A stretch of 64,000 bases of DNA, taken from assembly GCA_028714895.1 (NCBI GenBank), contig JAQTLM010000003.1, positions 1 to 64,000 of the forward strand. The letters run 5' to 3'. The position numbers and the translations under genes are program-made. Shown piece by piece: positions 16,522 to 25,947 of this stretch. Every line of letters starts with the position of its first letter. Positions within the stretch are counted from its first letter, which is position 1. The DNA is from Gallionella sp. Its GTDB lineage: Bacteria > Pseudomonadota > Gammaproteobacteria > Burkholderiales > Gallionellaceae. Under the pieces are notes generated by a model. The model did not search any database. It worked only from the letters and a program-made list of their open reading frames with translations, and had not been told where the DNA came from.

Positions 16522-18207
16522 CTATAGGTCCTGGCCTGAATAACTGAGGTTGAACGATTTATTGATCAACGGGAAATCCGGCACGATGTTGCCCATGATG
16601 GCATGTTCCACCGCCGGCCAGTTCTGCCAGGACGGATCGTGCGGATGGACGCGCGTGAGATTACCCTGCACATCGGTGTGGATCGCCACCAGCACTTCGC
16701 CGCGCCAGCCTTCCACCATGCCCACGCCGAAGCCGTTGCCGGGCAGCCTTTCCAGCGGTATTGCCAGTTCGCCGTCATGCGCGAGATGGTCCAGAATTTC
16801 GCGCTGCAGGCGCAACGATTCGAACAGCTCATCGAAGCGCACGATGACGCGCGCCGCGACATCGCCGTTGCGGTAAGTCGCCATCTGCACGTCCAGCCTG
16901 TCGTAAGGCGCACAGGCAAACTGCACGCGCGCATCCCAGGCCTGCGCGCTGGCGCGCCCCGCCAGTCCGCATAAACCAAGCTGTGCGGCCAGTTTCGGCT
17001 CGACGCGCCCGGCGGCGATAAAGCGATCCTGCATCCCGGCATGTTCTTCGTAAATGCCGCGCAGCACGCGCACCTCGCGCTCCAGCATCGCGCATTCTTC
17101 ACGCAGCGTTTGCTTGCCCGCTTCCGTCAGGTCAGCAGCCACGCCGCCCGGAACGATTTTACCCATCAGGTAGCGGTGCCCGAACAGCGCGGCATTATTG
17201 CGCAGCACCTGCTCCTTCAATATCCAGAACTGGGCAAAGCCGAACGACAGCGCGACATCATTGCCGAGATCACCGAGGTCGCCCAGATGATTGGCGATGC
17301 GTTCGCGTTCCAGGAACAGCGCGCGCAGCCACAATGCCTGATCCGGCGGCGTCACGGCGGCGATGCTCTCGGCGGCCATCGCATAGGCCCAGGCGTAGGC
17401 GACGGTGCTGTCGCCGCTGACCCGCCCGGCCAGTTTCGCGCCCTGTTGCAAGGTCAGGCTCTCGAAGCGCTTCTCGATGCCCTTGTGCGTGTAGCCGAAA
17501 CGCTCTTCAAGGCGCAGCACTTTCTCGCCGACCACGGAAAAACGGAAGTGCCCCGGCTCGATGGTGCCGGCATGTATCGGCCCCACCGGGATTTCATGCA
17601 CCCCTTGCCCTTCGACCTGCACGAACGGATAGGCATCCGGCTCCAAGGGTTCAAGATTGCCTTTCTCGTTTGTCCTTTCTCCCGCTTGCGGGATAACCAG
17701 CGACTTGGCTGCGGTTTCTTGCAGCCTAGTCGAATGGCTAGTTGTTTTACTCAGAGAGTTAGAGAGAGGGTCGCGGTTCTGCGCGGCATCGAAATCCTTG
17801 CGCAACGGAAAGCTGCCGCCGTGCCATGCACCGTGGCGCACCCATTTGCGATGGTCATGGCCTTCGTGCGCGTAAATACCCAACAGGTCATACGCCGCGC
17901 GCTGCATCCGGCTGGCCGCCGGGAAAATCCGGCTGATGTCCGGATAGACGGGCTGCACGGCGTCCAGTGCCATGCTCAAACAAATCAAACCCGCCTCATT
18001 GACCAGCACGACATGCAACGCAAAGCCGTTACCCCGTTCGCCGGCATCGCCGCGCGCATCGCTACCCCACAACGCCAGCAGCCGCCCGCCACCGTCCGCC
18101 ACGTTCTGGCAAACCGGCGGCAAATCGCCTGGCTTGATCTCACCCTCCCAGACGGGGATTGCGCCGTCCAGCCGGGTCAGATGCAGATTGTGATAGGTGA
18201 TAGGCAT
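16522..18207 (-). CDS. HyfG-like large subunit of an Ehr-type complex, [NiFe] motif lost
   Basis: A fusion of a NuoC-like N-terminal domain (about 1-140, ending RAAYDLLGIYAHEGHDHRKW) and a NuoD/HycE-like domain with EIPVGPIHAGTIEPGHF and YTHKGIEKRFE. Where [NiFe] enzymes have the first CxxC motif this protein has RVSGDSTVAYAW from Arg261. Its C-terminus ends VPDFPLINKSFNLSYSGQDL, with no CxxC. Nickel-iron catalysis is therefore not expected; such subunits occur in Ehr complexes, whose electron donor is unknown. Residues about 144-186 are a repeat-encoded insertion just before EPDAYPFVQVEGQGVHE. The start lies four bases after the upstream gene. Confidence 0.85.
   Translation of the reverse strand: MPITYHNLHLTRLDGAIPVWEGEIKPGDLPPVCQNVADGGGRLLALWGSDARGDAGERGNGFALHVVLVNEAGLICLSMALDAVQPVYPDISRIFPAASRMQRAAYDLLGIYAHEGHDHRKWVRHGAWHGGSFPLRKDFDAAQNRDPLSNSLSKTTSHSTRLQETAAKSLVIPQAGERTNEKGNLEPLEPDAYPFVQVEGQGVHEIPVGPIHAGTIEPGHFRFSVVGEKVLRLEERFGYTHKGIEKRFESLTLQQGAKLAGRVSGDSTVAYAWAYAMAAESIAAVTPPDQALWLRALFLERERIANHLGDLGDLGNDVALSFGFAQFWILKEQVLRNNAALFGHRYLMGKIVPGGVAADLTEAGKQTLREECAMLEREVRVLRGIYEEHAGMQDRFIAAGRVEPKLAAQLGLCGLAGRASAQAWDARVQFACAPYDRLDVQMATYRNGDVAARVIVRFDELFESLRLQREILDHLAHDGELAIPLERLPGNGFGVGMVEGWRGEVLVAIHTDVQGNLTRVHPHDPSWQNWPAVEHAIMGNIVPDFPLINKSFNLSYSGQDL
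17679..17770. repeat. Nested palindromic element inside the Ehr large-subunit gene (copy C)
   Basis: The left REP half CTCCCGCTTGCGGGA (17679-17693) is followed by the inner palindrome at 17694-17754 (TAACCAGCGACTTGGCTGCG to CTAGTCGAATGGCTAGTTG), then AGAGTTAGAGAGAGGG. The inner stem is GGCTGC/GCAGCC with a short loop. Same orientation relative to the gene as the gatB copy, and the peptide TTSHSTRL matches TTSHSTKL in GatB. Confidence 0.88.
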
Positions 18208-18211
18208 GTTT

Positions 18212-19669
18212 TTACCCTAATAAAGCTGCCGCCTGGCGGTACCAGTTGGCCAGATAGGGCGGCATATACAGCCCGAGGATCAGCACCAGCAGCAGGTGTG
18301 CAAACACCGGCAGCAGCGCGGGCGGATGCGGCAGGCGGCGCGCGGTCGTCTCGCCGAACACGATCGGCTGCACCTTGCCGAAAATGGCGGCGAACGCGAT
18401 GCCCACGGCGATCAGTAGAATCGGCGTCGTCCACGGATAATCGTGCATCGCCGTGGTGATAATTAGGAATTCGCTGGCGAACACGCCGAACGGCGGCATG
18501 CCGAGGATGGCGAACGTGCCGAGCATCAGCCCCCAGCCGACCGTCGGGCTGATTTGCAGCATACCGCGGATGTTCTCCATCTGCTGGGTGCCGGCCTTCT
18601 GCACCGCATGCCCGACCGCGAAGAAGATCGCCGACTTGGTCAGCGAATGCATGGTCATATGCAGCAGCGCCGCGAAGGTCGCCACCGGACCACCCATGCC
18701 GAACGCAAACGTGATCAGCCCCATGTGCTCGATCGACGAATAGGCGAACATGCGCTTGATGTCCTTCTGCCGCGACAGAAACAAAGCGGCGACTACCACC
18801 GACAACAGACCGAAGCCCATCATCAGGTTGCCCGCGAAATGTGTACCCAATGAACCGTCCACCAGCACCTTGCTGCGCATCACCGCACATAACGCGACAT
18901 TCAGCAACAGGCCGGAGAGCACCGCAGAAACCGGCGTGGGGCCTTCCGCATGCGCATCCGGCAGCCAGCTGTGCAGCGGTACCAGCCCGATCTTGGTACC
19001 GTAGCCGACCAACAGGAAGATGAACGCCAACTTGAGCACGGTCGGCTCCAACTCGCCCTTGACTTCATTCAGGTGTGTCCACAGCAAGGCGGTGCCGCCT
19101 TGGCCGAGCACGCGCTCGGCGGCGAAATACAGCAGGATGGTGCCGAACAGCGCGAGCGCGATACCCACACCGCACAGGATGAAATATTTCCACGCCGCCT
19201 CGAGGCTGGCGGGAGTGCGGTACAGGCTGACCAGCAGCACCGTGGTCAGCGTGGCCGCCTCCATCGCCACCCAGATGATGCCCATGTTGTTGGTGGTCAA
19301 CGCCACCAACATGGACAAGGTAAATAGTTGGTACATGCTGTAATACAGGTGCAGCATCGGCGTACTGAGCCTGCCATGATCCTGCTCGATGCGCATGTAA
19401 GGGCGCGAGAACAGCGAGGTGGTGAACGCGATGAATGCGGTCAGCGCAACCAGGAACACGTTGAGCTGGTCGATGAAGAATTGTTCGTTAAACGCGACTT
19501 GCGGCCCGGCTTCAACCACGCGCATGGTCAGCACCACCGCTGCGGCAAAGGTGCAGAAACTCATCAGCGAATTCAGCTCTGCCGCCCAACTGCGCGAGCC
19601 GAATGCGGCTAGCAGCAAGCCGCCCAGCAACGGGGCCAGCAATAGTGCCGTGAGTTGCAAATCAATCAT
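18212..19669 (-). CDS. HyfF-like proton-translocating membrane subunit
   Basis: A 485-residue antiporter-like subunit of the NuoM/NuoN/HyfF type, with about fourteen membrane segments. It has the conserved lysine/histidine channel regions, for example KIGLVPLHSWLPDAHAEGPT (about 240-259), which is the standard proton-antiporter signature, and the earlier YYSMYQLFTLSML and WVAMEAATLTTVLLVSLYRT blocks with the conserved Glu. It overlaps the HyfE-like gene by eight bases. In the complex it should be one of two proton-pumping modules, beside the HyfB-like subunit. Confidence 0.88.
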   Translation of the reverse strand: MIDLQLTALLLAPLLGGLLLAAFGSRSWAAELNSLMSFCTFAAAVVLTMRVVEAGPQVAFNEQFFIDQLNVFLVALTAFIAFTTSLFSRPYMRIEQDHGRLSTPMLHLYYSMYQLFTLSMLVALTTNNMGIIWVAMEAATLTTVLLVSLYRTPASLEAAWKYFILCGVGIALALFGTILLYFAAERVLGQGGTALLWTHLNEVKGELEPTVLKLAFIFLLVGYGTKIGLVPLHSWLPDAHAEGPTPVSAVLSGLLLNVALCAVMRSKVLVDGSLGTHFAGNLMMGFGLLSVVVAALFLSRQKDIKRMFAYSSIEHMGLITFAFGMGGPVATFAALLHMTMHSLTKSAIFFAVGHAVQKAGTQQMENIRGMLQISPTVGWGLMLGTFAILGMPPFGVFASEFLIITTAMHDYPWTTPILLIAVGIAFAAIFGKVQPIVFGETTARRLPHPPALLPVFAHLLLVLILGLYMPPYLANWYRQAAALLG

Positions 19670-20318
19670 CCTTGAGCTTCTCCATATGGGTGATATCGAG
19701 GCTGTCGAAGGTCTCGCGAATCTGGAAGAAGAAGATGCCGAAGATGAAGGTGGCTACCAGCACGTCCAGCGCGATGCCCAGTTCAACCACTAACGGCATG
19801 CCGTGCGTGGCGCTGGTCGCGGCGAAGAACAGGCCGTTTTCCATGGCCAGGAAACCGACCACCTGCGAAATCGCCTTGCGCCGCGTCAGCATCATCAGCA
19901 GCGACAGCAGCACGCTGGCCAGCGCGATGCCGATCAGGCCGCGGGTAATGCCTTCGGACAACTGCGAGATCGGCGCGGCCAGGTTGAAGGCGAAAATCAC
20001 CAGCGCGATGCCGACCAGCATGGTGGTGGGAATGTTGATCAGTGTTTCCACATCCCATCTCACGTTCAGTTTTCGGATCAGGCGATGCAGCAGCCAGGGC
20101 AGCACCAGCACTTTCAGCAGCAGGGTCAGCGCGGCGGAATAATACAAATGGCTCTGCGCCGTCGAATACGCCACTACAAAGGTGCTGACCGACAGCACCA
20201 GCCCCTGCCACGCAAACAAATTGATCAGCGACAGGATGCGCCGCTGCGATAGCATCGCGAAGACGATCAGCAGCAGTATCGCCGCGAGCAGGTTGATGAA
20301 CTGGATGGTGTAAGTCAT
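19662..20318 (-). CDS. HyfE-like membrane subunit
   Basis: A 218-residue hydrophobic protein with about six membrane segments, matching HyfE of hydrogenase 4, whose C-terminal part is NuoK-like. The segment GFLAMENGLFFAATSATHGMP (about 150-170) contains the conserved membrane Glu of NuoK-type subunits. It sits between the HyfC-like and HyfF-like genes, 13 bases after the former, and overlaps the latter. Function is inferred from family and position. Confidence 0.85.
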   Translation of the reverse strand: MTYTIQFINLLAAILLLIVFAMLSQRRILSLINLFAWQGLVLSVSTFVVAYSTAQSHLYYSAALTLLLKVLVLPWLLHRLIRKLNVRWDVETLINIPTTMLVGIALVIFAFNLAAPISQLSEGITRGLIGIALASVLLSLLMMLTRRKAISQVVGFLAMENGLFFAATSATHGMPLVVELGIALDVLVATFIFGIFFFQIRETFDSLDITHMEKLKDD

Positions 20319-20331
20319 TGCTGGGTTCCCA

Positions 20332-21291
20332 TCATGCGCCCAATAAAAAGTGGATCAACAGCCCCAATACCGCCAGCAGGAACGCCGTGCCCAGGAACTC
20401 CGGCGCGCGGAAGATGCGCATCTTGGCGAGCAGCGTCTCCAGCAAGGCCAGTCCTGCGCCGGCCAGGGTCAATTTCACCAATAGCACGGCGATGGCCAGC
20501 GGCAGCGCGCGCCAATTGCCCACCTCGGCGATACCGTGCGGAAAGAACAGCGCAATGCCGAGCGAAATGTAGGCCAGCAGTTTCAGGCTGCTCGCCCATT
20601 CGACCAGCGCCAGATGGCGCGCCGAATACTCCAGGATCATCGCCTCGTGGATCATGGTCAGCTCCAGGTGCGTGCCGGGGTTGTCCACCGGAATGCGCGC
20701 ATTTTCGGCCAGCAGCACGATCACGAAAGCCAGGCCGGCAAAGGCGAGACTGGGGTACAGCACGAACTGGTGATGCGCCAGCGCTTCCACGATGCGCGGC
20801 AACTGCGTCGACTGGCTGATCAGCGACGCGGTGAACAACACCATCAACAACGCCGGCTCGGCGAGGAACGACACCAGCATCTCGCGCCGTGCGCCGAGCG
20901 TGCCGAACGCGGTGCCGATATCCATCGCGGCGAGCGCGATGAACACCCGCGCCAGCGCAAACACGCCGACCAGCGCGATCACATCGGCGGCGGGCGAGAA
21001 CGGCAAGTCCACCGCGACGATCGGAATGATGGCCGCCGCCAGCCACATGCAGCCGAAAAGGATGTAGGGCGTGATACGGAATAACGGCGAGGCGTTGTGG
21101 GCGATGACCGCATCCTTGTGGAACAGCTTGCGCAGCGTGCGGAACGGTTGCAGCAGGCCGGGGCCGGAACGGTTTTGCAGCCAGGCGCGGCACTGGTTCA
21201 CCCAACCCGTCAGCAGCGGCGCGAGCAGCACGACCAGCAGCGACTGGTAAAGCTGGAACAGGATGCCGAGAGATTGATCCATAGTCATCAC
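20332..21291 (-). CDS. HyfC/NuoH-like membrane subunit
   Basis: A 319-residue polytopic protein of the NuoH/HycD/HyfC family, which links the peripheral arm to the proton-pumping subunits. The N-terminal NRSGPGLLQPFRTLRKLFHK segment is the family signature, as are AAMDIGTAFGTLGARREML and ENARIPVDNPGTHLELTMIH with conserved acidic residues facing the quinone-like cavity. It overlaps the HyfB-like gene by four bases. Translation may start at the ATG at 21291 or at either nearby Met. Confidence 0.88.
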   Translation of the reverse strand: MMTMDQSLGILFQLYQSLLVVLLAPLLTGWVNQCRAWLQNRSGPGLLQPFRTLRKLFHKDAVIAHNASPLFRITPYILFGCMWLAAAIIPIVAVDLPFSPAADVIALVGVFALARVFIALAAMDIGTAFGTLGARREMLVSFLAEPALLMVLFTASLISQSTQLPRIVEALAHHQFVLYPSLAFAGLAFVIVLLAENARIPVDNPGTHLELTMIHEAMILEYSARHLALVEWASSLKLLAYISLGIALFFPHGIAEVGNWRALPLAIAVLLVKLTLAGAGLALLETLLAKMRIFRAPEFLGTAFLLAVLGLLIHFLLGA

Positions 21292-23297
21292 ACGAACGCC
21301 AGCAACACGACCAGCGTGACAAAGGTATAACTCAGGTACAGATGGATACGACCGTGCTGCAACAGCGATACCCAGGACGACAGTCTTTCAGTGATGCGCT
21401 TGACCGGCAGGTAGAGGTACAGCCAGATGCGGTCATCGCTGCGGCCGTGATAGCGCGGATGGGTGTCGAACGCGGTCGGCAACTCGTTTTCAATCTTGAA
21501 GAACGGCTCGAAGATGCGCCGGATCGGCTGGCCGAACCCCTCGGCGGTATCCTGCATGCGCGCGGTCTGCGCCGGAAAGCCGCAATCCCAGGCCGGGCCG
21601 CGGCGCAGCCGGCCGTGATAGAAACGATGCACTACCAATACGGTCACCAGCATCACGCCCAGCACCGCCAGCAGGAAAAACACCGGGCTGTAGCTGGCGC
21701 GCTCGGTATCCACCGGGGTAAGGAACAGCCAGCCGCCGGCTGAATTGCCCAGCCCCTGCCCGACCAGCATTTGCGTGACCAGATCGAGCCGCTGTATCAC
21801 AAAGACCGGCGCCAGCCCGAGCGCCACGCAACCGAGCGCCAGCCAGCTCAGCCCGATGCGCTCCCAGCGGCCGGCATCGTGCGCATGTTCCAGCGCCGGC
21901 TCGCGCGGCTGACCGAGGAAAATAATCCCGTAGAATTTCACCATCACATAGGCCGCCAGCGCGGCGGCCAGAGCGATCACCGCCGCCGCCACCGGGATCA
22001 GCATATTGATGTAGCTGTTCGGCAAACCCGGCGACAGCAGGAACGCCTGCAGCAACAGCCATTCCGAGACAAAACCGTTGAACGGCGGCAGGCCGGCGAT
22101 GGACAGCACGCCGACCAACATCAGCATCGCGGTCCACGGCATGCGATGGATCAGTCCGCCCAGTTTTCCCATGTTGCGTTCGCCGGTCGCGTGCAGGATC
22201 GAGCCTGTGCCGATGAACAGCAGGCTCTTGAAGAACGCGTGATTCAGGCTGTGGTACAGCGTCGCGGTGAGCGACAGGGCCGCCAGCGCGTCCTTGCCAT
22301 AGACATGGAAGATGATGGTCAGGCCGATGCCCACCAGCAGCAACCCGATGTTCTCGATGGAAGAATAGGCCAGCAGCCGTTTCATGTCGCCCTGAACGGC
22401 GGCGAACATCACGCCGAACACCGCGGTGAGCAGCCCCAGCGCCAAGGCCAGCACCCCCCACCACCATTGCTGCACATCCAGCAAATCGAAGGTGACGCGC
22501 AAGATGCCGTAGATCGCCGTCTTCAGCATGATGCCGCTCATCAATGCGGAAACCGGCGAAGGCGCCGCCGGATGCGCCTCGGGCAGCCAGACGTGCAGCG
22601 GTAATAGCCCGGCTTTCGCGCCGAAGCCGAACAGCGCCAGCAGGAACGCCACCGACGACCAGAATACCGACAAATGCGCCGCGCGCATCGCCGCAAAGGT
22701 GTACGCGCCGATGCCCTGCCCGCCCTGCATCACGCCAAAGCCGAGCAAAATGGCGATTGCACCCACATGCGCGATCAGCAGGTACAGATAGCCCGCCTTG
22801 CGGATGTCGGGAACATGATGGTCGGTGGTGACCAGAAAATAGGAAGACAGCGCCATGGTTTCCCATGCCACCATGAACATATAGGCATCGTCCGCCAGCA
22901 ACACCAACGCCATGCCGGCGAGGAACAGGTGGTATTCCAGGCACAACAGGCCGAGCGTATTACCGGTCATGGTGCGGAAATAGCCGGCGCTGAACAGCGA
23001 CACGCCGAACGACGCGCCGCCCAGCAGGATCAGGAAAAATGCCGAGAGCGGATCGAGACGAAGATGCAGCGGCAGATCGGGCAGGCCGAGCGGCAATACG
23101 GCGATGCCGGCAACCTCGCCGAGCGCCCATAAACCGGTTGCTGCAAGCGCCAGCGAGACGAGCGCGCCGGCGGGGAAGATGAGATTGGTGATGATAAGCG
23201 GGCTGCCCTGTAACGCCAGCCCCAGCAGACCCAGCGCCAGCCAAAGCACAATGATCGTGCCTGCCACATCCAACGGCAATACACCGACAATGTCCAT
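21288..23297 (-). CDS. HyfB-like proton-translocating membrane subunit
   Basis: A NuoL/NuoM/HyfB-type antiporter-like subunit, about 669 residues from the ATG at 23297. An upstream in-frame TTG at 23333 would add 12 residues but has no clear ribosome site. The proton-channel signature KAGLLPLHVWLPEAHPAAPS (about 224-243) and the preceding MVAWETMALSSYFLVTTDHH block are clear, with about 16 membrane segments. The last 100 residues include a charged soluble stretch before a final helix. It is the first gene of the B-C-E-F-G-I order, which matches hydrogenase 4 minus the HyfA, HyfD and HyfH equivalents. Confidence 0.88.
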   Translation of the reverse strand: MDIVGVLPLDVAGTIIVLWLALGLLGLALQGSPLIITNLIFPAGALVSLALAATGLWALGEVAGIAVLPLGLPDLPLHLRLDPLSAFFLILLGGASFGVSLFSAGYFRTMTGNTLGLLCLEYHLFLAGMALVLLADDAYMFMVAWETMALSSYFLVTTDHHVPDIRKAGYLYLLIAHVGAIAILLGFGVMQGGQGIGAYTFAAMRAAHLSVFWSSVAFLLALFGFGAKAGLLPLHVWLPEAHPAAPSPVSALMSGIMLKTAIYGILRVTFDLLDVQQWWWGVLALALGLLTAVFGVMFAAVQGDMKRLLAYSSIENIGLLLVGIGLTIIFHVYGKDALAALSLTATLYHSLNHAFFKSLLFIGTGSILHATGERNMGKLGGLIHRMPWTAMLMLVGVLSIAGLPPFNGFVSEWLLLQAFLLSPGLPNSYINMLIPVAAAVIALAAALAAYVMVKFYGIIFLGQPREPALEHAHDAGRWERIGLSWLALGCVALGLAPVFVIQRLDLVTQMLVGQGLGNSAGGWLFLTPVDTERASYSPVFFLLAVLGVMLVTVLVVHRFYHGRLRRGPAWDCGFPAQTARMQDTAEGFGQPIRRIFEPFFKIENELPTAFDTHPRYHGRSDDRIWLYLYLPVKRITERLSSWVSLLQHGRIHLYLSYTFVTLVVLLAFV

Positions 23298-24229
23298 CCT
23301 GATTGTTTTTTCTCCGCCTTGCAGGTTAGCCAAACTGCGTAAGCCAGTAATTCTACTCCCTCTGTTATGCTGACCTCAACATCAGTGATGGAATCATCCA
23401 TTGGATGAATTGGAATTACCCACAAGTAATCGCCACATCTCTGCCTAACTGTTGCGTCCCTTCGCGAGCGTCCGCTGCCTGGAAGAGTGACAACAAAATT
23501 GTCTGGCGACTGCGTGCTGCTACTGGTCATTCAGCCATTTGCCAAACCCTGCCACCAGTTCACGAATTAAGCCTGTTGGTTGTTCGATTTAATCCAGCGC
23601 GCCTCCTGCGCATATTGTAAGACAAACACCGATAGCTAAATTTCTTCATTCGCCTACGTCGAAATATCTAGGTGTTTAAGTATGTATGAATTCCAAAATA
23701 TTGTTGTTATTGTGCAACTCACCTACAACTAGCGGATAGCAACATGGCCCTTAAAAACGCCCCAACCGAACAGCCCAATAACCACATAGAGAACGAAAAC
23801 TTTAACTGTCGGACGCGTAGTGCTGGTGATACCGGCTTAGTGGAGTGCCTGATGAAAACAATCGGGTGCCCGTGGGTATCTTCTTTGGGAGATACCCGTT
23901 ATTGCAAACATCCCTCCGTAAAGCAGTTCGTTAATTCAAATCAGCTGTAGCGGATTTTATAGGCTCCTTGATCCTTGGGTGCTGAAAGCCACGCCCTTAT
24001 TCTTCAGCGTCTTATTTAGGTTGCGGATTCAACCGGCCATACGCCCAAGTCCATTCCGCTTGTTTCAACACTGATTAACCAGTCATCGAATAAGCTTGCC
24101 ACACACCCTTACCCCACAGGATTCCGGATACTTGCTTTTTATCCCGGCCGCTGCTGGAAAACCGGCCAGATACCGCAGCAATTCGGTATAATGCCCCGCT
24201 TTATGATAGATACAACAGCAGACAAAGTC
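23298..24229. other. Long spacer without a convincing gene
   Basis: About 930 bases between the divergent Ehr operon and the helicase gene, clearly less GC-rich than its surroundings. A 68-codon frame at 23744-23950 exists but has no ribosome site or recognisable motif. A perfect 8-bp hairpin GGGTATCT/AGATACCC at 23875-23898 has an 8-base loop but no T-run. A TATAAT at 24187-24192 is a possible -10 for the helicase gene, without a good -35. I see no tRNA or known small RNA. Confidence 0.5.
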
Positions 24230-25573
24230 ATGTTTTCATCCCTCAACCTCGACGCTCAGATTCTGAGAGCCATTGAGGAAGAAGGCTACACCGAACCGAC
24301 GCCCATTCAGGCGCAGGCTATTCCGCACGTTCTGGCAGGCCGCGATCTGATGGCGATGGCGCAGACCGGTACCGGCAAGACGGCGGCTTTCACGCTGCCG
24401 CTTTTGCAGCGCCTGCTGCCGCATGCCAGCACCAGCACCTCTCCGGCACGCCACCCGATACGCGCATTGATCCTGGCACCGACGCGCGAACTGGCGATTC
24501 AGGTTGAGAAAAGCGTAGAAACCTACTCCAGGCATGTGCCGCTGCGCTCCACCGTGGTATTCGGCGGCATCGACATCAAAACGCAAAAACCTGCGCTGGC
24601 AAAGGGCGTGGAAATCCTGGTGGCGACACCCGGCCGCCTGCTGGATCACGTCGAAAGCCGCAACCTGATGCTCAATCAGGTGCAAATACTGATTCTGGAC
24701 GAGGCCGACCGCATGCTGGACATGGGCTTCATGCCCGATCTCAAACGCATCCTCACGCTGCTGCCCAAACAGCGCCAGACCCTGCTGTTCTCGGCCACAT
24801 TCTCCGACGAGATCAAAAAGCTCGCGCAGGATTTCCTCGTCAACCCCGTTACGGTCGAAGCGGAGCGCCGCAACACGGCCGCAGAAACCGTCAAGCAATC
24901 CGTCCTCATGGTAGACCATGACAACAAATTCAGCGTGCTGGCCGATCTGATCCGCTCTCGCGGCCTGAAGCAGGTGCTGGTCTTTACCCGCACCAAGCTA
25001 ACCTCAGCACAGTTGGCGCGCAAGCTGGAGCGCGAGGGCATACCCTCCGATGCCATCCATGGCGACAAGACCCAACTGGAGCGGATCAAGGCGCTGGATG
25101 CCTTCAAGGAAGGCAAGATTACCGCGCTGGTGGCGACCGACGTTGCCGCGCGCGGACTGGATATCGACCAGCTGCCGCTGGTGGTCAATTACGAACTGCC
25201 GACCAATGCCGAGGACTACGTCCACCGCATCGGACGCACCGGCCGCGCCGGCGCCAGCGGCGAAGCCATCTCGCTGGTGGATGGTGAAGAAGAGCGGCGG
25301 CTCGTGGAAATCGAGAAGCTGCTCAAGCGCGAATTCCCGCGCGAACGGGCGGCAGTTTCATCTACCCCGCGCGCGACCCCCAGCCACCGGCCTGCCAAGC
25401 CAGCCACACCGTCCCATACCCATGCAAGAAAACCGGCGGCGGACGACTGGTTCATGAAGCCTTACGTGCCTTCCCCGAGCGCCACCAAAGTTGAGGATCA
25501 GCCCTCCTTCTGCCCGGACAAACCCAAAAAACAAATCGCCGCATTGCTGTGCAGGCCGCCGGAAAAACACTAA
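24230..25573 (+). CDS. rhlE: DEAD-box ATP-dependent RNA helicase, RhlE-like
   Basis: A 447-residue DEAD-box helicase with every core motif in order: the Q motif [11 protein letters not shown], motif I AQTGTGKT, Ia PTRELA, Ib TPGR, II DEAD, III SAT, V RGLDID and [12 protein letters not shown]. The C-terminal 75 residues are Pro/Ser/Lys-rich and probably disordered, as in RhlE. Such enzymes remodel RNA in ribosome assembly and decay. I chose the ATG at 24230 ([11 protein letters not shown]); the upstream Met at 24191 overlaps a likely -10 box (TATAAT, 24187-24192). Confidence 0.9.
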   Translation: MFSSLNLDAQILRAIEEEGYTEPTPIQAQAIPHVLAGRDLMAMAQTGTGKTAAFTLPLLQRLLPHASTSTSPARHPIRALILAPTRELAIQVEKSVETYSRHVPLRSTVVFGGIDIKTQKPALAKGVEILVATPGRLLDHVESRNLMLNQVQILILDEADRMLDMGFMPDLKRILTLLPKQRQTLLFSATFSDEIKKLAQDFLVNPVTVEAERRNTAAETVKQSVLMVDHDNKFSVLADLIRSRGLKQVLVFTRTKLTSAQLARKLEREGIPSDAIHGDKTQLERIKALDAFKEGKITALVATDVAARGLDIDQLPLVVNYELPTNAEDYVHRIGRTGRAGASGEAISLVDGEEERRLVEIEKLLKREFPRERAAVSSTPRATPSHRPAKPATPSHTHARKPAADDWFMKPYVPSPSATKVEDQPSFCPDKPKKQIAALLCRPPEKH

Positions 25574-25592
25574 GAAAACGCGAATATATTAG

Positions 25593-25618
25593 TCGTTCCC
25601 GCCTGCGCGGGGATGACG
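25593..25618. repeat. REP-like hairpin after the helicase gene
   Basis: TCGTTCCCGCCTGCGCGGGG followed by ATGACG is half of the dispersed 'GTCATTCCCGC-GCGGGAATGAC' repeat; it forms a short CCCGC/GCGGG stem. No T-run follows, so I do not call it a terminator. Confidence 0.6.
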
Positions 25619-25642
25619 GAATCTAAATTTTTAGAGGTGTCC

Positions 25643-25900
25643 TTAGGCAGCATTTTGCGCGGACTGCACTACCTCGACTCTACCGGTGTAGGCGGCGGAT
25701 ACCATCCACAGGTAGGCACCGTAAACGGCAATATCCTCTATCGCCTCGCGGTGTTCCGGCCGACTGCCGTCCAGATCGTCCCGCGATCTTTCTTCCCACT
25801 CTCCCAGTTGTTCGATCGCCGCTCTCATGGCCGTGCTGATGACGTCCGTTCCCGCCTCGATCGGCAGCACCAGCCGATACTCCGGATGGCTGTTTGACAT
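25643..25900 (-). CDS. Small hypothetical protein
   Basis: An 85-residue frame beginning MSNSHPEYRLVLPIEAGTDV at the ATG at 25900, with GGA six to eight bases upstream; an ATG at 25918 would add six residues. The product is mixed helical, acidic in the middle (EEWEER-like segment SRDDLDGSRPEHREAIED) and has no signal peptide or membrane segment. I do not recognise the family. It is convergent with the helicase gene and follows the small secreted protein gene on the same strand. Confidence 0.55.
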   Translation of the reverse strand: MSNSHPEYRLVLPIEAGTDVISTAMRAAIEQLGEWEERSRDDLDGSRPEHREAIEDIAVYGAYLWMVSAAYTGRVEVVQSAQNAA

Positions 25901-25947
25901 CAGTATCCGGACAAGCATCTCGCACCCTGCCCCATCAATACACCCCC

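Noticed and set aside
15974..18207. Functional [NiFe] hydrogenase
   Set aside because: The first cysteine motif is replaced and the C-terminal CxxC is absent, so nickel-iron binding is not expected.
23744..23950. 68-codon frame as a gene
   Set aside because: No ribosome site, no signal or domain, and a perfect hairpin lies inside it.
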